Below the pieces are notes generated by a model that saw nothing but the letters and a program-made list of their open reading frames with translations, was not told where the DNA came from and searched no databases. The position numbers and the translations under genes were made by a program. Shown here piece after piece: positions 54,701 to 62,143 of a stretch of 64,000 bases of DNA; position 1 is the first letter of the stretch; each line of letters begins with the position of its first letter. Source of the DNA: PCC-9228 sp964477525. GTDB taxonomy: Bacteria; Cyanobacteriota; Cyanobacteriia; Cyanobacteriales; PCC-9228. The stretch is from assembly GCA_964477525.1 (NCBI GenBank), contig CAYZHY010000006.1, positions 1 through 64,000 of the forward strand, read 5' to 3'.

Positions 54701-55335
54701 GCTTCGTCAAAGTTAAATCCACCCAACTCGATGGCTGTACCAATGTTAAAAGGGGTTCTTTGTTTGTCTTGAATCAAATCGGAAGGGGTGGCAACGCCGA
54801 ACAAAGCAAAGGTTAACCGCTGATATTCAGCAGAATTGGCACGTTGGTTGTAACAAAAACGAATAAAAGCAAAAAAATCATCAATAGAAAAAGGTAAGCT
54901 CAGGATACTATCAATTTCATCGATAAAAATACAAATATTTTCTTGGGGATATTGCTGCAGAATTTCTTCCACAAAAGCACTCAGTCGGTGGACCAGAGAC
55001 ATGTCTTCTACCTGCTGCCACCAAGTTTTTAAATTGATGGTTCCTAGCAGGCCAAATCCACGCCACAGTTCCGCTGCAATTCCCTTGTACCACTGGGAAG
55101 GAGTGACGTTTTCGTTTCCCAAACGGGTCATGTCTACAGTACTGCAGCGAAATCCCGATTCTTGCAAGCGATGGTAGGTTCGAACCAACAGGGATGATTT
55201 GCCCATCTGACGGGAGTTAAAGACATAACAAAATTGTCCTTGTTTGAGGGCATCGTACAAGTAGGTATCTGCGTGTCTTTCTACGTAGCTAGGTGCATTG
55301 CTAGCTAGGCTACCGCCAACTTGATAAACAGTCAT
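51739..55335 (-). CDS. AAA-like (PF14516-type) ATPase with 14 WD40 repeats
   Basis: A 1198-residue protein. An N-terminal AAA_35-like domain has a P-loop SRQMGKSSLLVR near 41-52 and Walker B ICIFIDEIDSI near 134. It continues with the WTGGQPFLTQKLCYLV helix of this family. A coiled coil precedes a membrane segment (LLLLAVSAALLVSSSLGAFA, about 457-477). I count 14 WD40 repeats from about 557 to 1155, ending in a tail with C-D-W-I-R-N-Y and T-N motifs. The tail and propeller count match the nSTAND protein at 257-5644, but the NTPase head is of another family. It probably senses a signal with the propellers and switches by nucleotide. Output unknown. Confidence 0.9.
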   Translation of the reverse strand: MTVYQVGGSLASNAPSYVERHADTYLYDALKQGQFCYVFNSRQMGKSSLLVRTYHRLQESGFRCSTVDMTRLGNENVTPSQWYKGIAAELWRGFGLLGTINLKTWWQQVEDMSLVHRLSAFVEEILQQYPQENICIFIDEIDSILSLPFSIDDFFAFIRFCYNQRANSAEYQRLTFALFGVATPSDLIQDKQRTPFNIGTAIELGGFNFDEAQPLCEGFLETAERPQVVLQEILHWTGGQPFLTQKLCYLVLQALYQTPTRESYIAKNRESFWVGLVARTKIIHRWESQDEPEHLRTIRDRLLYNEKYAARLLGIYQKILQGETVVADDSQEQTELMLSGLVVRDRGILQVKNRIYAEVFNLDWVKQQLDHLRPYSQALEAWVDSNFSDSSRLLQGKALRDAQKWAQGKSLSDLDYQFLAASQQHDRATVQQALEASRAQEVEARLTQEKRSARLQRLLLLAVSAALLVSSSLGAFAFHMYRNARQETRRAKINEIKAIATSAESLFASQYNLQALKEAIKATRRVRQMDNIEKFNPQLQKQVRQVLRKTAYQVRAYNTLTGHEGTVYEVLFSPHGDAIASASWDGTIKLWKPNGTLITTLRGHEKGIFGIALSRDGQYLASASDDNTVKLWKINRSDGNIESANLVRTFRGHEDSVHEVTFSPDGKLILSGSNDNTIKFWKRDGTLIKTIPAHNKSIFGLDFHPNGKIFASGSWDNTIKIWRRDGTLLRTISRHKTDVNEIAFHPSGKFLASASDDKTITLWTLNGKEITTLRGHQDDVNRLAFDKQGQILASSSDDGTVKIWDMTEIQNLNNFQNTNNLDLTPINTFRGPKSAVWGIDISPNNHLIASTGADFTVNLWRRGENLLTRLSEHQDKVTAVALSSVNSELIVTGTQKGILKFWHSNGKLLRTIEAHQELILGITFAPDGQTIASVSWDGTATLWHLDGSKQFTLQDHDGGINQLSFSTDGKLMVTGSDDDTIKLWQRDGTLLKTLTRHEEDVNSVVFSPDGEFIASASRDRTIKLWTRKGTFLRTLGTHEDTIYAVAFSPDGELIASAGRDRTVKIWKPNGKLVKTLKGHTDRVRDVAFTPDGQFIISASWDNSIRIWRRNGSFITPLRGHRDGVSKISISQDGNTLVSAGGGDQVAIVWQLDRVLDFDRLLNYSCDWIRNYLKTNAEVPENERDLCEGYRTQSPQTKD

Positions 55336-55450
55336 AAATTTTATAAGACTACTTTATATATTTGGTCTTGTTTCTCCATAAGGCCATAGGCAGTAGCTAC
55401 GTTATAAATGCATATTTTTTCCAATTGATTTTTAGCGGAACCAGGAAGCC

Positions 55451-55788
55451 ATGCCAAAGCCGAAAACCAAAAACCACAAATTGGTGAATGGGAAATTCTC
55501 TGGTAAAAAGCGATCGATAAGTAGGGACTATCCTACAAGTGCGCAACCTACAAAATCAGATTCCCTAACTACGACTGTTTGTCAAGTTGTTGTCGGTAAA
55601 ATAAGTAACAAGTTTGATAGANNNNNNNNNNNNNNNNNNNNNNNNNNNNNNNNNNNNNNNNNNNNNNNNNNNNNNNNNNNNNNNNNNNNNNNNNNNNNNN
55701 NNNNNNNNNNNNNNNNNNNNNAACTACGACTGTTTGTCAAGTTGTTGTCGGTAAAATAAGTAACAAGTTTGATAGAGAAGCTTCCTAG
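55451..55788 (+). CDS. Small basic hypothetical protein spanning an assembly gap
   Basis: After merging the 55-base duplicate ends around the N-gap, the frame reads 60 residues from ATG 55451 to TAG 55786-55788. The product is basic and polar at the start (PKPKTKNHKLVNGKFSGKKR) and more hydrophobic later (TTTVCQVVVGKIS). AGGAAG lies four bases before the ATG. No family recognised; it may not be real. Confidence 0.35.
55622..55721. other. Assembly gap (100 N) between identical 55-base ends
   Basis: The 55 bases at 55567-55621 are repeated exactly at 55722-55776. This is the same pattern as the gap at 12505-12604 and points to an unmerged k-mer overlap. Confidence 0.95.
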
Positions 55789-55790
55789 AT

Positions 55791-56024
55791 ATGACAAAGC
55801 GAACCCAGCTTGAGTTGGTGAATTTTGGATCCGCTTTACGAGGATGGGATTGCATAATTATACAAAAATTATACAAAATACAGATCGTTAATCTGTTCGA
55901 TCGACTTGGAGATAGCAGCAATGTCTATTTGCTGTGGTGCTTGGAACTTATCGATTCAGAATGCCGTCATAAACTTGTAGAACAAACGATTAGCGATAAT
56001 ATTGTACGGAGGATGCGATGGTGA
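55791..56024 (+). CDS. Possible small protein, poorly supported
   Basis: A 77-residue frame starting two bases after the previous stop and overlapping the next gene's start by seven bases. Composition is mixed, with several Cys and Trp and no motif. There is no clear Shine-Dalgarno site. It could equally be the leader of the secreted-protein gene. Confidence 0.25.
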   Translation: MTKRTQLELVNFGSALRGWDCIIIQKLYKIQIVNLFDRLGDSSNVYLLWCLELIDSECRHKLVEQTISDNIVRRMRW

Positions 56025-56461
56025 ACTTCCAACCTCGCCGTTTACTTGTATCTACTATGGTTGGTGCTATACTAACCATGACCCCAGTGGCACGCGCTCA
56101 AGAAGTGGTAAATATTTCTGCGGATTTTTCCGATCCAATGACCTTGACAGAAACTTCTGGCGGCGATCGCCAAAACTGTGGGTATCATGGAGAAGAGCCG
56201 GATTACATCATCAACCTACAGCAGGATTTTACCTACCTACGTTTCTATGTAGAAGGGCAAGGAAAACCAACACTGTTGATGATTGGTCCTTTGAATACGG
56301 ATAACAAAGCTAGATATTGCTCTCAAACCGATCCGGTTTCTGGAGAAAATGCCGAACATTCCGGGTATTGGTCGGCTGGCAAATATGAAGTGTATGTGGG
56401 TGAAGTGGAAAGTGGCGTACAAACTTCTTACGAACTAACGGTAACTCAAGAACGTCCTTAA
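56018..56461 (+). CDS. Secreted hypothetical protein with beta-sandwich features
   Basis: A 147-residue protein with a clear signal peptide (RRLLVSTMVGAILTMTPVARAQ; cleavage after ARA). The mature part is beta-rich with GGDRQNCGYHGEEPDYIINL and FYVEGQGKPTLLMIGP, two Cys likely forming a disulfide, and a final YELTVTQ strand. It recalls pre-peptidase-like C-terminal domains found in secreted cyanobacterial proteins. GGAGG lies seven bases before the ATG. Role unknown. Confidence 0.75.
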   Translation: MVNFQPRRLLVSTMVGAILTMTPVARAQEVVNISADFSDPMTLTETSGGDRQNCGYHGEEPDYIINLQQDFTYLRFYVEGQGKPTLLMIGPLNTDNKARYCSQTDPVSGENAEHSGYWSAGKYEVYVGEVESGVQTSYELTVTQERP

Positions 56462-56504
56462 TGCTTTCCTAGCTTCGAGTCGCTTCATTTTCGATCGGGT
56501 TTTT

Positions 56505-57716
56505 CTAGGGAATGGAACCGCGACGCGCGTCGTTTGATATTCTTGATTGAGAAATTGTCTCATCCCTTTCTCCTGCCGCATGCCGTGCAAACCGCTGTGC
56601 CAACGCTGGTACCAAAACAAAGGGATTGCTAAAGCCAGAAAACAACGAAATTCCCTCAAAACCATCCAGTTCGCCAACCAACGGCAACCCATCCCTGCTA
56701 AACGCCACCAGGCAATGACGGCACTCTCCTGTTAAAGTTGCCAATGAGGGCAAAATTTTCCCAACACTAGCACGAATTTCTGCCTCGCTTTGCTTTAAAT
56801 TGACTTTTGCTTGCGGATTGGTGAGAACGCGCGAAATTTGACCGAGGCGAAAGCTGCCATCAAGAAATTGTACGGCACCGGCATCCAAAATGGCTGGTAC
56901 GGGTTCGTTTCCCGATTCTTCCCATAAGGGTTCGGCTTGTGGCTGCGTGGCATTGGCTTGCAGTTGAATCCGCTGCAACTCCGCTGGCATTACGAAAGTT
57001 TGCAAGTTTACATCTGCTGGCGGTGTTTCGATCGCTTCCGCGTGAGTAAAATAAATGGGAACGTGGATGCCGGCTTTAGCTAAAAAAGAACGCGCCATAC
57101 CACCCACACAAATGGCCGTCTGTTTGGCTTCGTAGGTATTTTCAACTCCCTGCACTCCCCGAACTCGATCGCTTTCTCGTTGCAGTTCCACAGCGCGATC
57201 GCATATGACCTCACCACCCCACTGTTTGATTCCCGCGTAAAGCGCCAGCAGCAATTTTTCTGGATGAACGTGACCGTGGCGTACCGTTAAAGCACCCGCG
57301 ATCGCGTTAGCCTCTAAAAGGGGTTCCAACTCGCAAGCCTGTTGGACATCCAGTAACTGCGGCGGTATGGCAAAGTTGGCATAGGATTGCGCCACCTGCT
57401 GCGGATCGCTACCTGGTGGGATGGTAAGCAACAGATCCAACTCGCGAAACTCAATTTCTCCCGGCAACTCCTCACAAAGCTGGTCATAGCGATCGCGACC
57501 TTCCCGACACAACTGTCGCGTAGAAACGCCTCCCACCGTGCGATCGGTTCCCGACCAAAACGCAATACCACCATAACTGTAGCGCGTAGCATTGTGCGGG
57601 GGCAACTGTTGCTCCAGTAAGGCAATGGCAAACCCAGCGCGCGCCAGTTCGTACCCCAACATGGCGCCAGTCAGTCCGCCACCCACGACCAGCCAGTCAT
57701 ACGTTTTTCTTGGCAT
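56505..57716 (-). CDS. FAD-dependent oxidoreductase, DAO family
   Basis: A 403-residue flavoprotein. The FAD-binding beta-alpha-beta motif is VVGGGLTGAMLGYELARAG at the N-terminus, and a late GLPLVGELDGFEG segment fits the C-terminal FAD contact. DAO-family enzymes oxidise amines or amino acids such as glycine or sarcosine. There is no transmembrane segment. The substrate cannot be read from the sequence. Confidence 0.85.
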   Translation of the reverse strand: MPRKTYDWLVVGGGLTGAMLGYELARAGFAIALLEQQLPPHNATRYSYGGIAFWSGTDRTVGGVSTRQLCREGRDRYDQLCEELPGEIEFRELDLLLTIPPGSDPQQVAQSYANFAIPPQLLDVQQACELEPLLEANAIAGALTVRHGHVHPEKLLLALYAGIKQWGGEVICDRAVELQRESDRVRGVQGVENTYEAKQTAICVGGMARSFLAKAGIHVPIYFTHAEAIETPPADVNLQTFVMPAELQRIQLQANATQPQAEPLWEESGNEPVPAILDAGAVQFLDGSFRLGQISRVLTNPQAKVNLKQSEAEIRASVGKILPSLATLTGECRHCLVAFSRDGLPLVGELDGFEGISLFSGFSNPFVLVPALAQRFARHAAGERDETISQSRISNDARRGSIP

Positions 57717-57847
57717 CCTCCTCCATGTGATGAGTTAGTTACGAATCGTTTTTGACAAGGCCAAAGCCTAACTCGAAGCTTGGTAAATGCCACCGAACCA
57801 TTAAATTCGAGGCACGAGTTTCCCCCATAACCAACAGCAAAATCGCT

Positions 57848-58255
57848 TTACGAATTTTCGTTAATTTGACGTGCCGACACTTCCACCGCATCTACATCAA
57901 TGGTTCCTGGTGGCGTCATACGCTGAAACTTCCCATCTTGAACCTTCAGGGGTTCGCCACAGCTGGGACATTTAAACTCGTGTTTGCGAAAACCGGTAAA
58001 TTCGTACTCGCATACCGGACAGCTATCTTGAACCAACTGGCGGCTGACCCACCAACGCACCCCTAACAAAATTAAACTGGGAGCAATAAAGATAAATAGC
58101 AGTAAAATGAGCAAAAGCTGGAACGTTCCTTTGACCAGCCAGCCAAGACCGATAAAGCTGAGAAACCAGATACCGGCAATGACGGCCAGCCAAAAACCAA
58201 TTCCGGAGAGGTTTAGGCGTATGCTTTTAATGTTTTCGCGATTCACGGCGATCAC
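57848..58255 (-). CDS. Small membrane protein with zinc-ribbon
   Basis: A 135-residue protein with two membrane helices (FWLAVIAGIWFLSFIGLGWL and LLLILLLFIFIAPSLILLGV) followed by a four-Cys zinc ribbon (CPVCEYEF...CPSCGEPL). The C-terminal tail is polar. No family name recognised; a similar arrangement occurs in cyanobacterial proteins of unknown function. Confidence 0.7.
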   Translation of the reverse strand: MIAVNRENIKSIRLNLSGIGFWLAVIAGIWFLSFIGLGWLVKGTFQLLLILLLFIFIAPSLILLGVRWWVSRQLVQDSCPVCEYEFTGFRKHEFKCPSCGEPLKVQDGKFQRMTPPGTIDVDAVEVSARQINENS

Positions 58256-58288
58256 CTACAAAATTCGGCAGGGTTCTTTATTTCTATC

Positions 58289-59440
58289 CTAGCCTTCCTG
58301 CACAAGCGTTTGGATTTTTTGGGTTAAAGCATTTTTGCTAAACTTGGCCAGCGTTTGCGATCGCAGCCAGTCCCCCTGACATCGTTGGTCTTGTCCTTGT
58401 AGCAGTTCAATACAAGCTGCCGCAACAGCTTCCGGGTCGCGATAGGGAACTTGCCAGCCTACCCGACCATCCTGTAGGGGGTCGGCAGAACCATCCGCAT
58501 CTCCAGAAATAACAGGCACACCACAAGCCATAGCTTCTAAATACACAATACCAAATCCTTCCCGCGATGGCATGACATACCCATCCGCTACCCGATAGTG
58601 GTCGGGAAGTTCTTCGGTGGGAACAAAACCAGCAAACACTACGCGATCGCGAACTCCCAAATCCTCCGCCAACTGCGCCAAACGCGGTTGGTCATCTCCT
58701 CGACCAATCACCAAATACTTAACATCGGGAAAAACAGCAGCGACTTTCCCCAACGCGCGAATGGTGACATCCACCCCTTTGTAAATATCTCCCGACCACA
58801 AACGTGCCACGGTCATCAACACCTTAGCTTCGTACAATCCGTACCTTTCTATTAGTTTCGGCGGTTTTTCCCCAGGGGTAAATGTATCCCCATCGACCAC
58901 GCAGGAAACCATACGAAACTGGCGCGGGTCTAAATGGTTGACTTCGCAAGCAAGATCGCGGCTGTGGCGGCTAATCGTCCAAATACTGTGCGCTTTTTGC
59001 AAGGCTTGTACGTAACGAGGTGGTAGCGGATCCCAAACTTCCTTGCCGTAGGTTAACACTGTATAGGGAATTCCCAAAGATTGGCACACAAGCTGGGTCA
59101 TGGGTGCCAAGTTAACATGTCCGCAAAAAACCCGCTGCGGTCGCCGCCACAGTAAAGATAGCAGCAGCAAACTCGCGATTCGCACTCGACCCAGCCAAGG
59201 TGGCAAGGTTTTCAAATAGCGAAATGCAAATACATCAGTATTGCTAGCAAAAGGATTGTCACTATCTGGCGTATCCCGCAGCAGGAGAACTTCCGCTTTT
59301 GGTGAGCGATCGCGGGGTCGGGAAAAGTCAGAAACAGCCTGTTCGTAGGCATGGAGGATATCCTTAACGTAGGATTGGATTCCCCCTTCGCCGGAGAAAA
59401 TTTCCAAAAATAAGAAAATGTGATTGGCTGCTGGTGCCAC
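58289..59440 (-). CDS. GT4-family glycosyltransferase
   Basis: A 383-residue enzyme with a GT-B fold. The glycine-rich N-terminal loop is EIFSGEGGIQSYVKDIL, and the donor-binding E-x7-E motif is REGFGIVYLEAMACGVPVI near 298. It transfers a sugar from a nucleotide donor to a lipid or polysaccharide acceptor. Donor and acceptor unknown. The SGNH hydrolase gene ends 53 bases upstream on the same strand, so the two may be cotranscribed. Confidence 0.9.
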   Translation of the reverse strand: MAPAANHIFLFLEIFSGEGGIQSYVKDILHAYEQAVSDFSRPRDRSPKAEVLLLRDTPDSDNPFASNTDVFAFRYLKTLPPWLGRVRIASLLLLSLLWRRPQRVFCGHVNLAPMTQLVCQSLGIPYTVLTYGKEVWDPLPPRYVQALQKAHSIWTISRHSRDLACEVNHLDPRQFRMVSCVVDGDTFTPGEKPPKLIERYGLYEAKVLMTVARLWSGDIYKGVDVTIRALGKVAAVFPDVKYLVIGRGDDQPRLAQLAEDLGVRDRVVFAGFVPTEELPDHYRVADGYVMPSREGFGIVYLEAMACGVPVISGDADGSADPLQDGRVGWQVPYRDPEAVAAACIELLQGQDQRCQGDWLRSQTLAKFSKNALTQKIQTLVQEG

Positions 59441-59493
59441 AGTCCAGTCCTTATTTGCTTAGATTTCCAATATCCTAAAATATCCTAGCCTAC

Positions 59494-60249
59494 TTAAGTG
59501 GCGTTTTTTGCTTTGGATTGGTAGCGGTCTAAAACTTCGGATAAGGGAGATTGCCATGCAGCGGCAATGCGGCGATGACCTTGACGGTTGGGATGAACCC
59601 CATCAGCCAGATCGTCTGTACTCAGATGGGAGTAAATATCGACAAATGTAATAGCAGGATGGCTGTCGCTGTCTTTAGCAACCAAATCGGCGATCGCATC
59701 ATTGAAGGCTTCGGCGCGTTGGTTCAAAACCGGATCGTCAATGGGTGGGATGGAAGCTGCTAAAATCTGGGTTTCTGGTTGCTGTTGCTGGATATCTCGT
59801 ATCAATGCCAACCAGCGTTGGGGGGCCGTTTCCAAAGCATAATTCTGTACAATATCGTTGGTACCGATCAGCAGCAAGACCACATCCGGTTGTGATTTGC
59901 GCAACCAGCCGGAAATACGCTTGCGAATTTGGCCAATGCGCCAACCGGAATGACCCTCGTGGTCTTTATCGGGTAGTTGTGGCGGTCCATTTTGCAAAGA
60001 CCCAACAAAATCAATGGCATAGCCACGCTGTTCCACCAGGGTTTGCCACAGGTCAATGCGATAGCCACCAGCAACGTTATACCCGTCGGTAATCGAATCT
60101 CCTAAAGGCATCACCGCGATCGCATTATTCTTGTTTTCCATGGCTTGGATGTTTGAATCGAACATTCTGTTCAGTTGCCACCCTCCCAACGCTATTAACC
60201 CTATTACAATAGTAGCGATCGCGATCGCTGCCAAATTTTTTCCACCCAT
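59494..60249 (-). CDS. SGNH/GDSL-family hydrolase, membrane-anchored or secreted
   Basis: A 251-residue protein with an N-terminal hydrophobic helix (AAIAIATIVIGLIALGGWQL). Catalytic blocks are visible: Ser in MPLGDSITDGYN near 50, Asn in LIGTNDIV, and Asp-x-x-His in DGVHPNRQGHRR. Such enzymes are esterases or deacetylases; with a neighbouring glycosyltransferase it may act on a polysaccharide. It is divergent from the glycine-zipper gene. Confidence 0.9.
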   Translation of the reverse strand: MGGKNLAAIAIATIVIGLIALGGWQLNRMFDSNIQAMENKNNAIAVMPLGDSITDGYNVAGGYRIDLWQTLVEQRGYAIDFVGSLQNGPPQLPDKDHEGHSGWRIGQIRKRISGWLRKSQPDVVLLLIGTNDIVQNYALETAPQRWLALIRDIQQQQPETQILAASIPPIDDPVLNQRAEAFNDAIADLVAKDSDSHPAITFVDIYSHLSTDDLADGVHPNRQGHRRIAAAWQSPLSEVLDRYQSKAKNAT

Positions 60250-60277
60250 CTATACCACCGGAACATCAACATCAAAT

Positions 60278-60330
60278 CTCCCCCTCATCCCACTCCTCCC
60301 CCTCTTCCCACTCCTCCCCCTATCCCTACC
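60278..60330. repeat. Pyrimidine-rich tandem repeat
   Basis: About three 18-base units of the type CTCCTCCCCCTCTTCCCA just upstream of the SGNH hydrolase gene. All pyrimidine on the plus strand except scattered A. Confidence 0.5.
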
Positions 60331-60388
60331 GTCCCATCTTTGCTATTTTGAAAGTATAGAGAATAGAGCCAATTAAAGAATACCTTTC

Positions 60389-60901
60389 ATGAACTATTTA
60401 GTAGCCGTACTCGCCGATCGCATCCAGGCAGAAGCAGCCTATTCAGCCTTAGAAAAAGAAGGCTTTCCCATGGATAAAGTAACCATCCTGGGAACAGGAT
60501 ACAAAACCGCCGATGAATTTGGTTTAATCGACCCCAACGAACAAGCCTTAAATCAAAGCAAATTTTTGGCTACTTGGTTGATTCCCTTTGGATTCGTGGC
60601 CGGGTTTACCTTTAGTTATATCACCGGACTCAACACCTTTGCTTGGGCCGGCGAAATCGGCAATCATGTAGTTGGTGGCTTTTTAGGCGCGATCGCTGGT
60701 GGTATGGGAAGTGCTTTTGTCGGTGGCGCTGTTGGTGTTGCCATTGGCGGTGGCGATGCACTCACCTACCGCAATCGCCTCAATGCTGGTAAATATATCA
60801 TTGTCGTCCAAGGGTCCGACAGCCAAACCCGCCGCGCCACCAGTTTGCTGCGTTCCTACGAACCCGAAAATCTCCAAGGCTATACCGCACCCGAATCCTA
60901 G
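60389..60901 (+). CDS. Glycine-zipper membrane protein, stress-17M-like
   Basis: A 170-residue protein. Residues 1-40 resemble the general stress protein 17M domain (VAVLADRIQAEAAYSALEKE). Hydrophobic segments follow (WLIPFGFVAGFTFSYITGL, then a Gly-rich zipper GGFLGAIAGGMGSAFVGGAV). The C-terminal part again resembles an ACT-like fold (GKYIIVVQGSDSQTRRA). It is 11 bases before the PSII S4 gene and may be cotranscribed. Confidence 0.75.
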   Translation: MNYLVAVLADRIQAEAAYSALEKEGFPMDKVTILGTGYKTADEFGLIDPNEQALNQSKFLATWLIPFGFVAGFTFSYITGLNTFAWAGEIGNHVVGGFLGAIAGGMGSAFVGGAVGVAIGGGDALTYRNRLNAGKYIIVVQGSDSQTRRATSLLRSYEPENLQGYTAPES

Positions 60902-60912
60902 ATTGTCTTACC

Positions 60913-61692
60913 ATGCTACCAAGAGATACCCTGCTTAAAGGTGTCGAACACCGCGAAACCCTGGCTAGAGTTATCGATTTAGCAGAAAACGCACTGCGTA
61001 CTTGGGAAGTTTCCTATACGGATTTTCTATCGCCGCCGGAAGTGGTGGAAATTCAGGAAGTATTGAACCAACTCAGCGAAGTTCACCTGCTGGCTGCCGG
61101 GGGATACCCGCAAGCCGAACGCCAGCGTATTGCGATCGCGCGCTGCGAACTGCCTTTGGATGCCTCCATGGTTCCCCTAACGCCTCTTGACATTAGCGGT
61201 AATTTTCTCTTCGATACCGCCACCCATCGGGATTTTCTCGGTGCTATTTTAGGCACGGGGATTGTTCGGGACAAAGTCGGCGATATTATTATTTTGGGAG
61301 AACGCGGCGCTCAAGTCATTGTGGTTCCCGAAATTGCTGAATTTTTGGAACTAAGTTTGACCCAAGTGCGATCGGTTCCGGTGAAAACCCGACAAATTGA
61401 CTGGAAAGAACTCAAAGTTCGTCCTCCTAAGAAAAAAGAAATTACTACGGTAGAACCTTCCATGCGGGTGGATGCGATCGCATCAGCTGGATTTGGCATG
61501 TCTCGCAGCAAAATGTCGGAACGAATCGCTGCCGGCGACGTTCGCGTCAACTGGAAACTCGTTACCAACACCAGCCATCCCATATCCCCCGGCGATTTAA
61601 TTTCCGTACGCAGCAAAGGCAGAGTGGAAGTTGGCGAAGTTAGTACCACCAAGAAAAAGCGATATCGGGTACAGTTGACTCGGTACGTTTGA
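60913..61692 (+). CDS. Photosystem II S4-domain protein
   Basis: A 259-residue protein of the cyanobacterial and plastid PSII S4 family, related to YlmH. The N-terminal part has HRETLARVIDLAENAL and a YlmH-like core (DFLGAILGTGIVRDKVGDI). The C-terminal S4 RNA-binding domain starts near 185 (MRVDAIASAGFGMSRSKMS...GDVRVNW). It is needed for PSII in some studies; the direct RNA target is unknown. Confidence 0.92.
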   Translation: MLPRDTLLKGVEHRETLARVIDLAENALRTWEVSYTDFLSPPEVVEIQEVLNQLSEVHLLAAGGYPQAERQRIAIARCELPLDASMVPLTPLDISGNFLFDTATHRDFLGAILGTGIVRDKVGDIIILGERGAQVIVVPEIAEFLELSLTQVRSVPVKTRQIDWKELKVRPPKKKEITTVEPSMRVDAIASAGFGMSRSKMSERIAAGDVRVNWKLVTNTSHPISPGDLISVRSKGRVEVGEVSTTKKKRYRVQLTRYV

Positions 61693-61709
61693 TCGTAGGA
61701 TTTTTAGTA

Positions 61710-61740
61710 GGGTGGGCAATGTCCACCCACGAGTTTTTGT
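61710..61740 (+). terminator. GGGTGGGCAATG hairpin repeat, copy 1
   Basis: GGGTGGG, loop CAATG, TCCACCC, then ACGAGTTTTT. It resembles a terminator 17 bases after the PSII S4 gene. Followed by TTCGAACAAATCGGATGCGG. Confidence 0.6.
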
Positions 61741-61845
61741 GGTTCGAACAAATCGGATGCGGCTTGGTCTGGGAGAAACGAAAGAAAAAAGCGAAATTTT
61801 TTGCCACTATCTCCCCAAATATGGTATTTTATTAGTAGGTACTTT

Positions 61846-61900
61846 TAGATAATGGGAATAGACGCAATTTTAAAATTAAACATACTATTTCCATTATCTA
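61846..61900. repeat. 16-bp near-perfect inverted repeat
   Basis: TAGATAATGGGAATAG and CTATTTCCATTATCTA (one mismatch) flank 23 AT-rich bases. This may be a small hairpin element. Confidence 0.6.
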
Positions 61901-62034
61901 GATTGTATGTCAAACCTCTCCAAAAATCAACCCCCAATCGCCAAAAAAATTTCATTTCATAGATTATCCGCACTGCCAAAACCCGAGAAATGCCCTAGAC
62001 TAAAACTTCTTGTCATCATTGTCAGCGTCTTGTA

Positions 62035-62063
62035 GGGTGGGCAATGCCCACCCCGATTTTTGT
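62035..62063 (+). terminator. GGGTGGGCAATG hairpin repeat, copy 2
   Basis: A perfect GGGTGGG-CAATG-CCCACCC stem followed by CGATTTTT, then GTCCGAACGAATCGGATGCG, matching the sequence after copy 1. Confidence 0.6.
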
Positions 62064-62143
62064 AGTCCGAACGAATCGGATGCGGATGGAGAAAATAGAT
62101 GGCCGAAAAGCCAATCTAGCTGTTGCTATGTGGAAAATGCTAG

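Larger units (their letters stand above)
61693..62143. other. Intergenic region with paired hairpin repeats
   Basis: No gene seen in 451 bases between convergent genes. It contains two related hairpin repeats (61710 and 62035) and a 16-base inverted repeat at 61846-61900. Confidence 0.6.
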
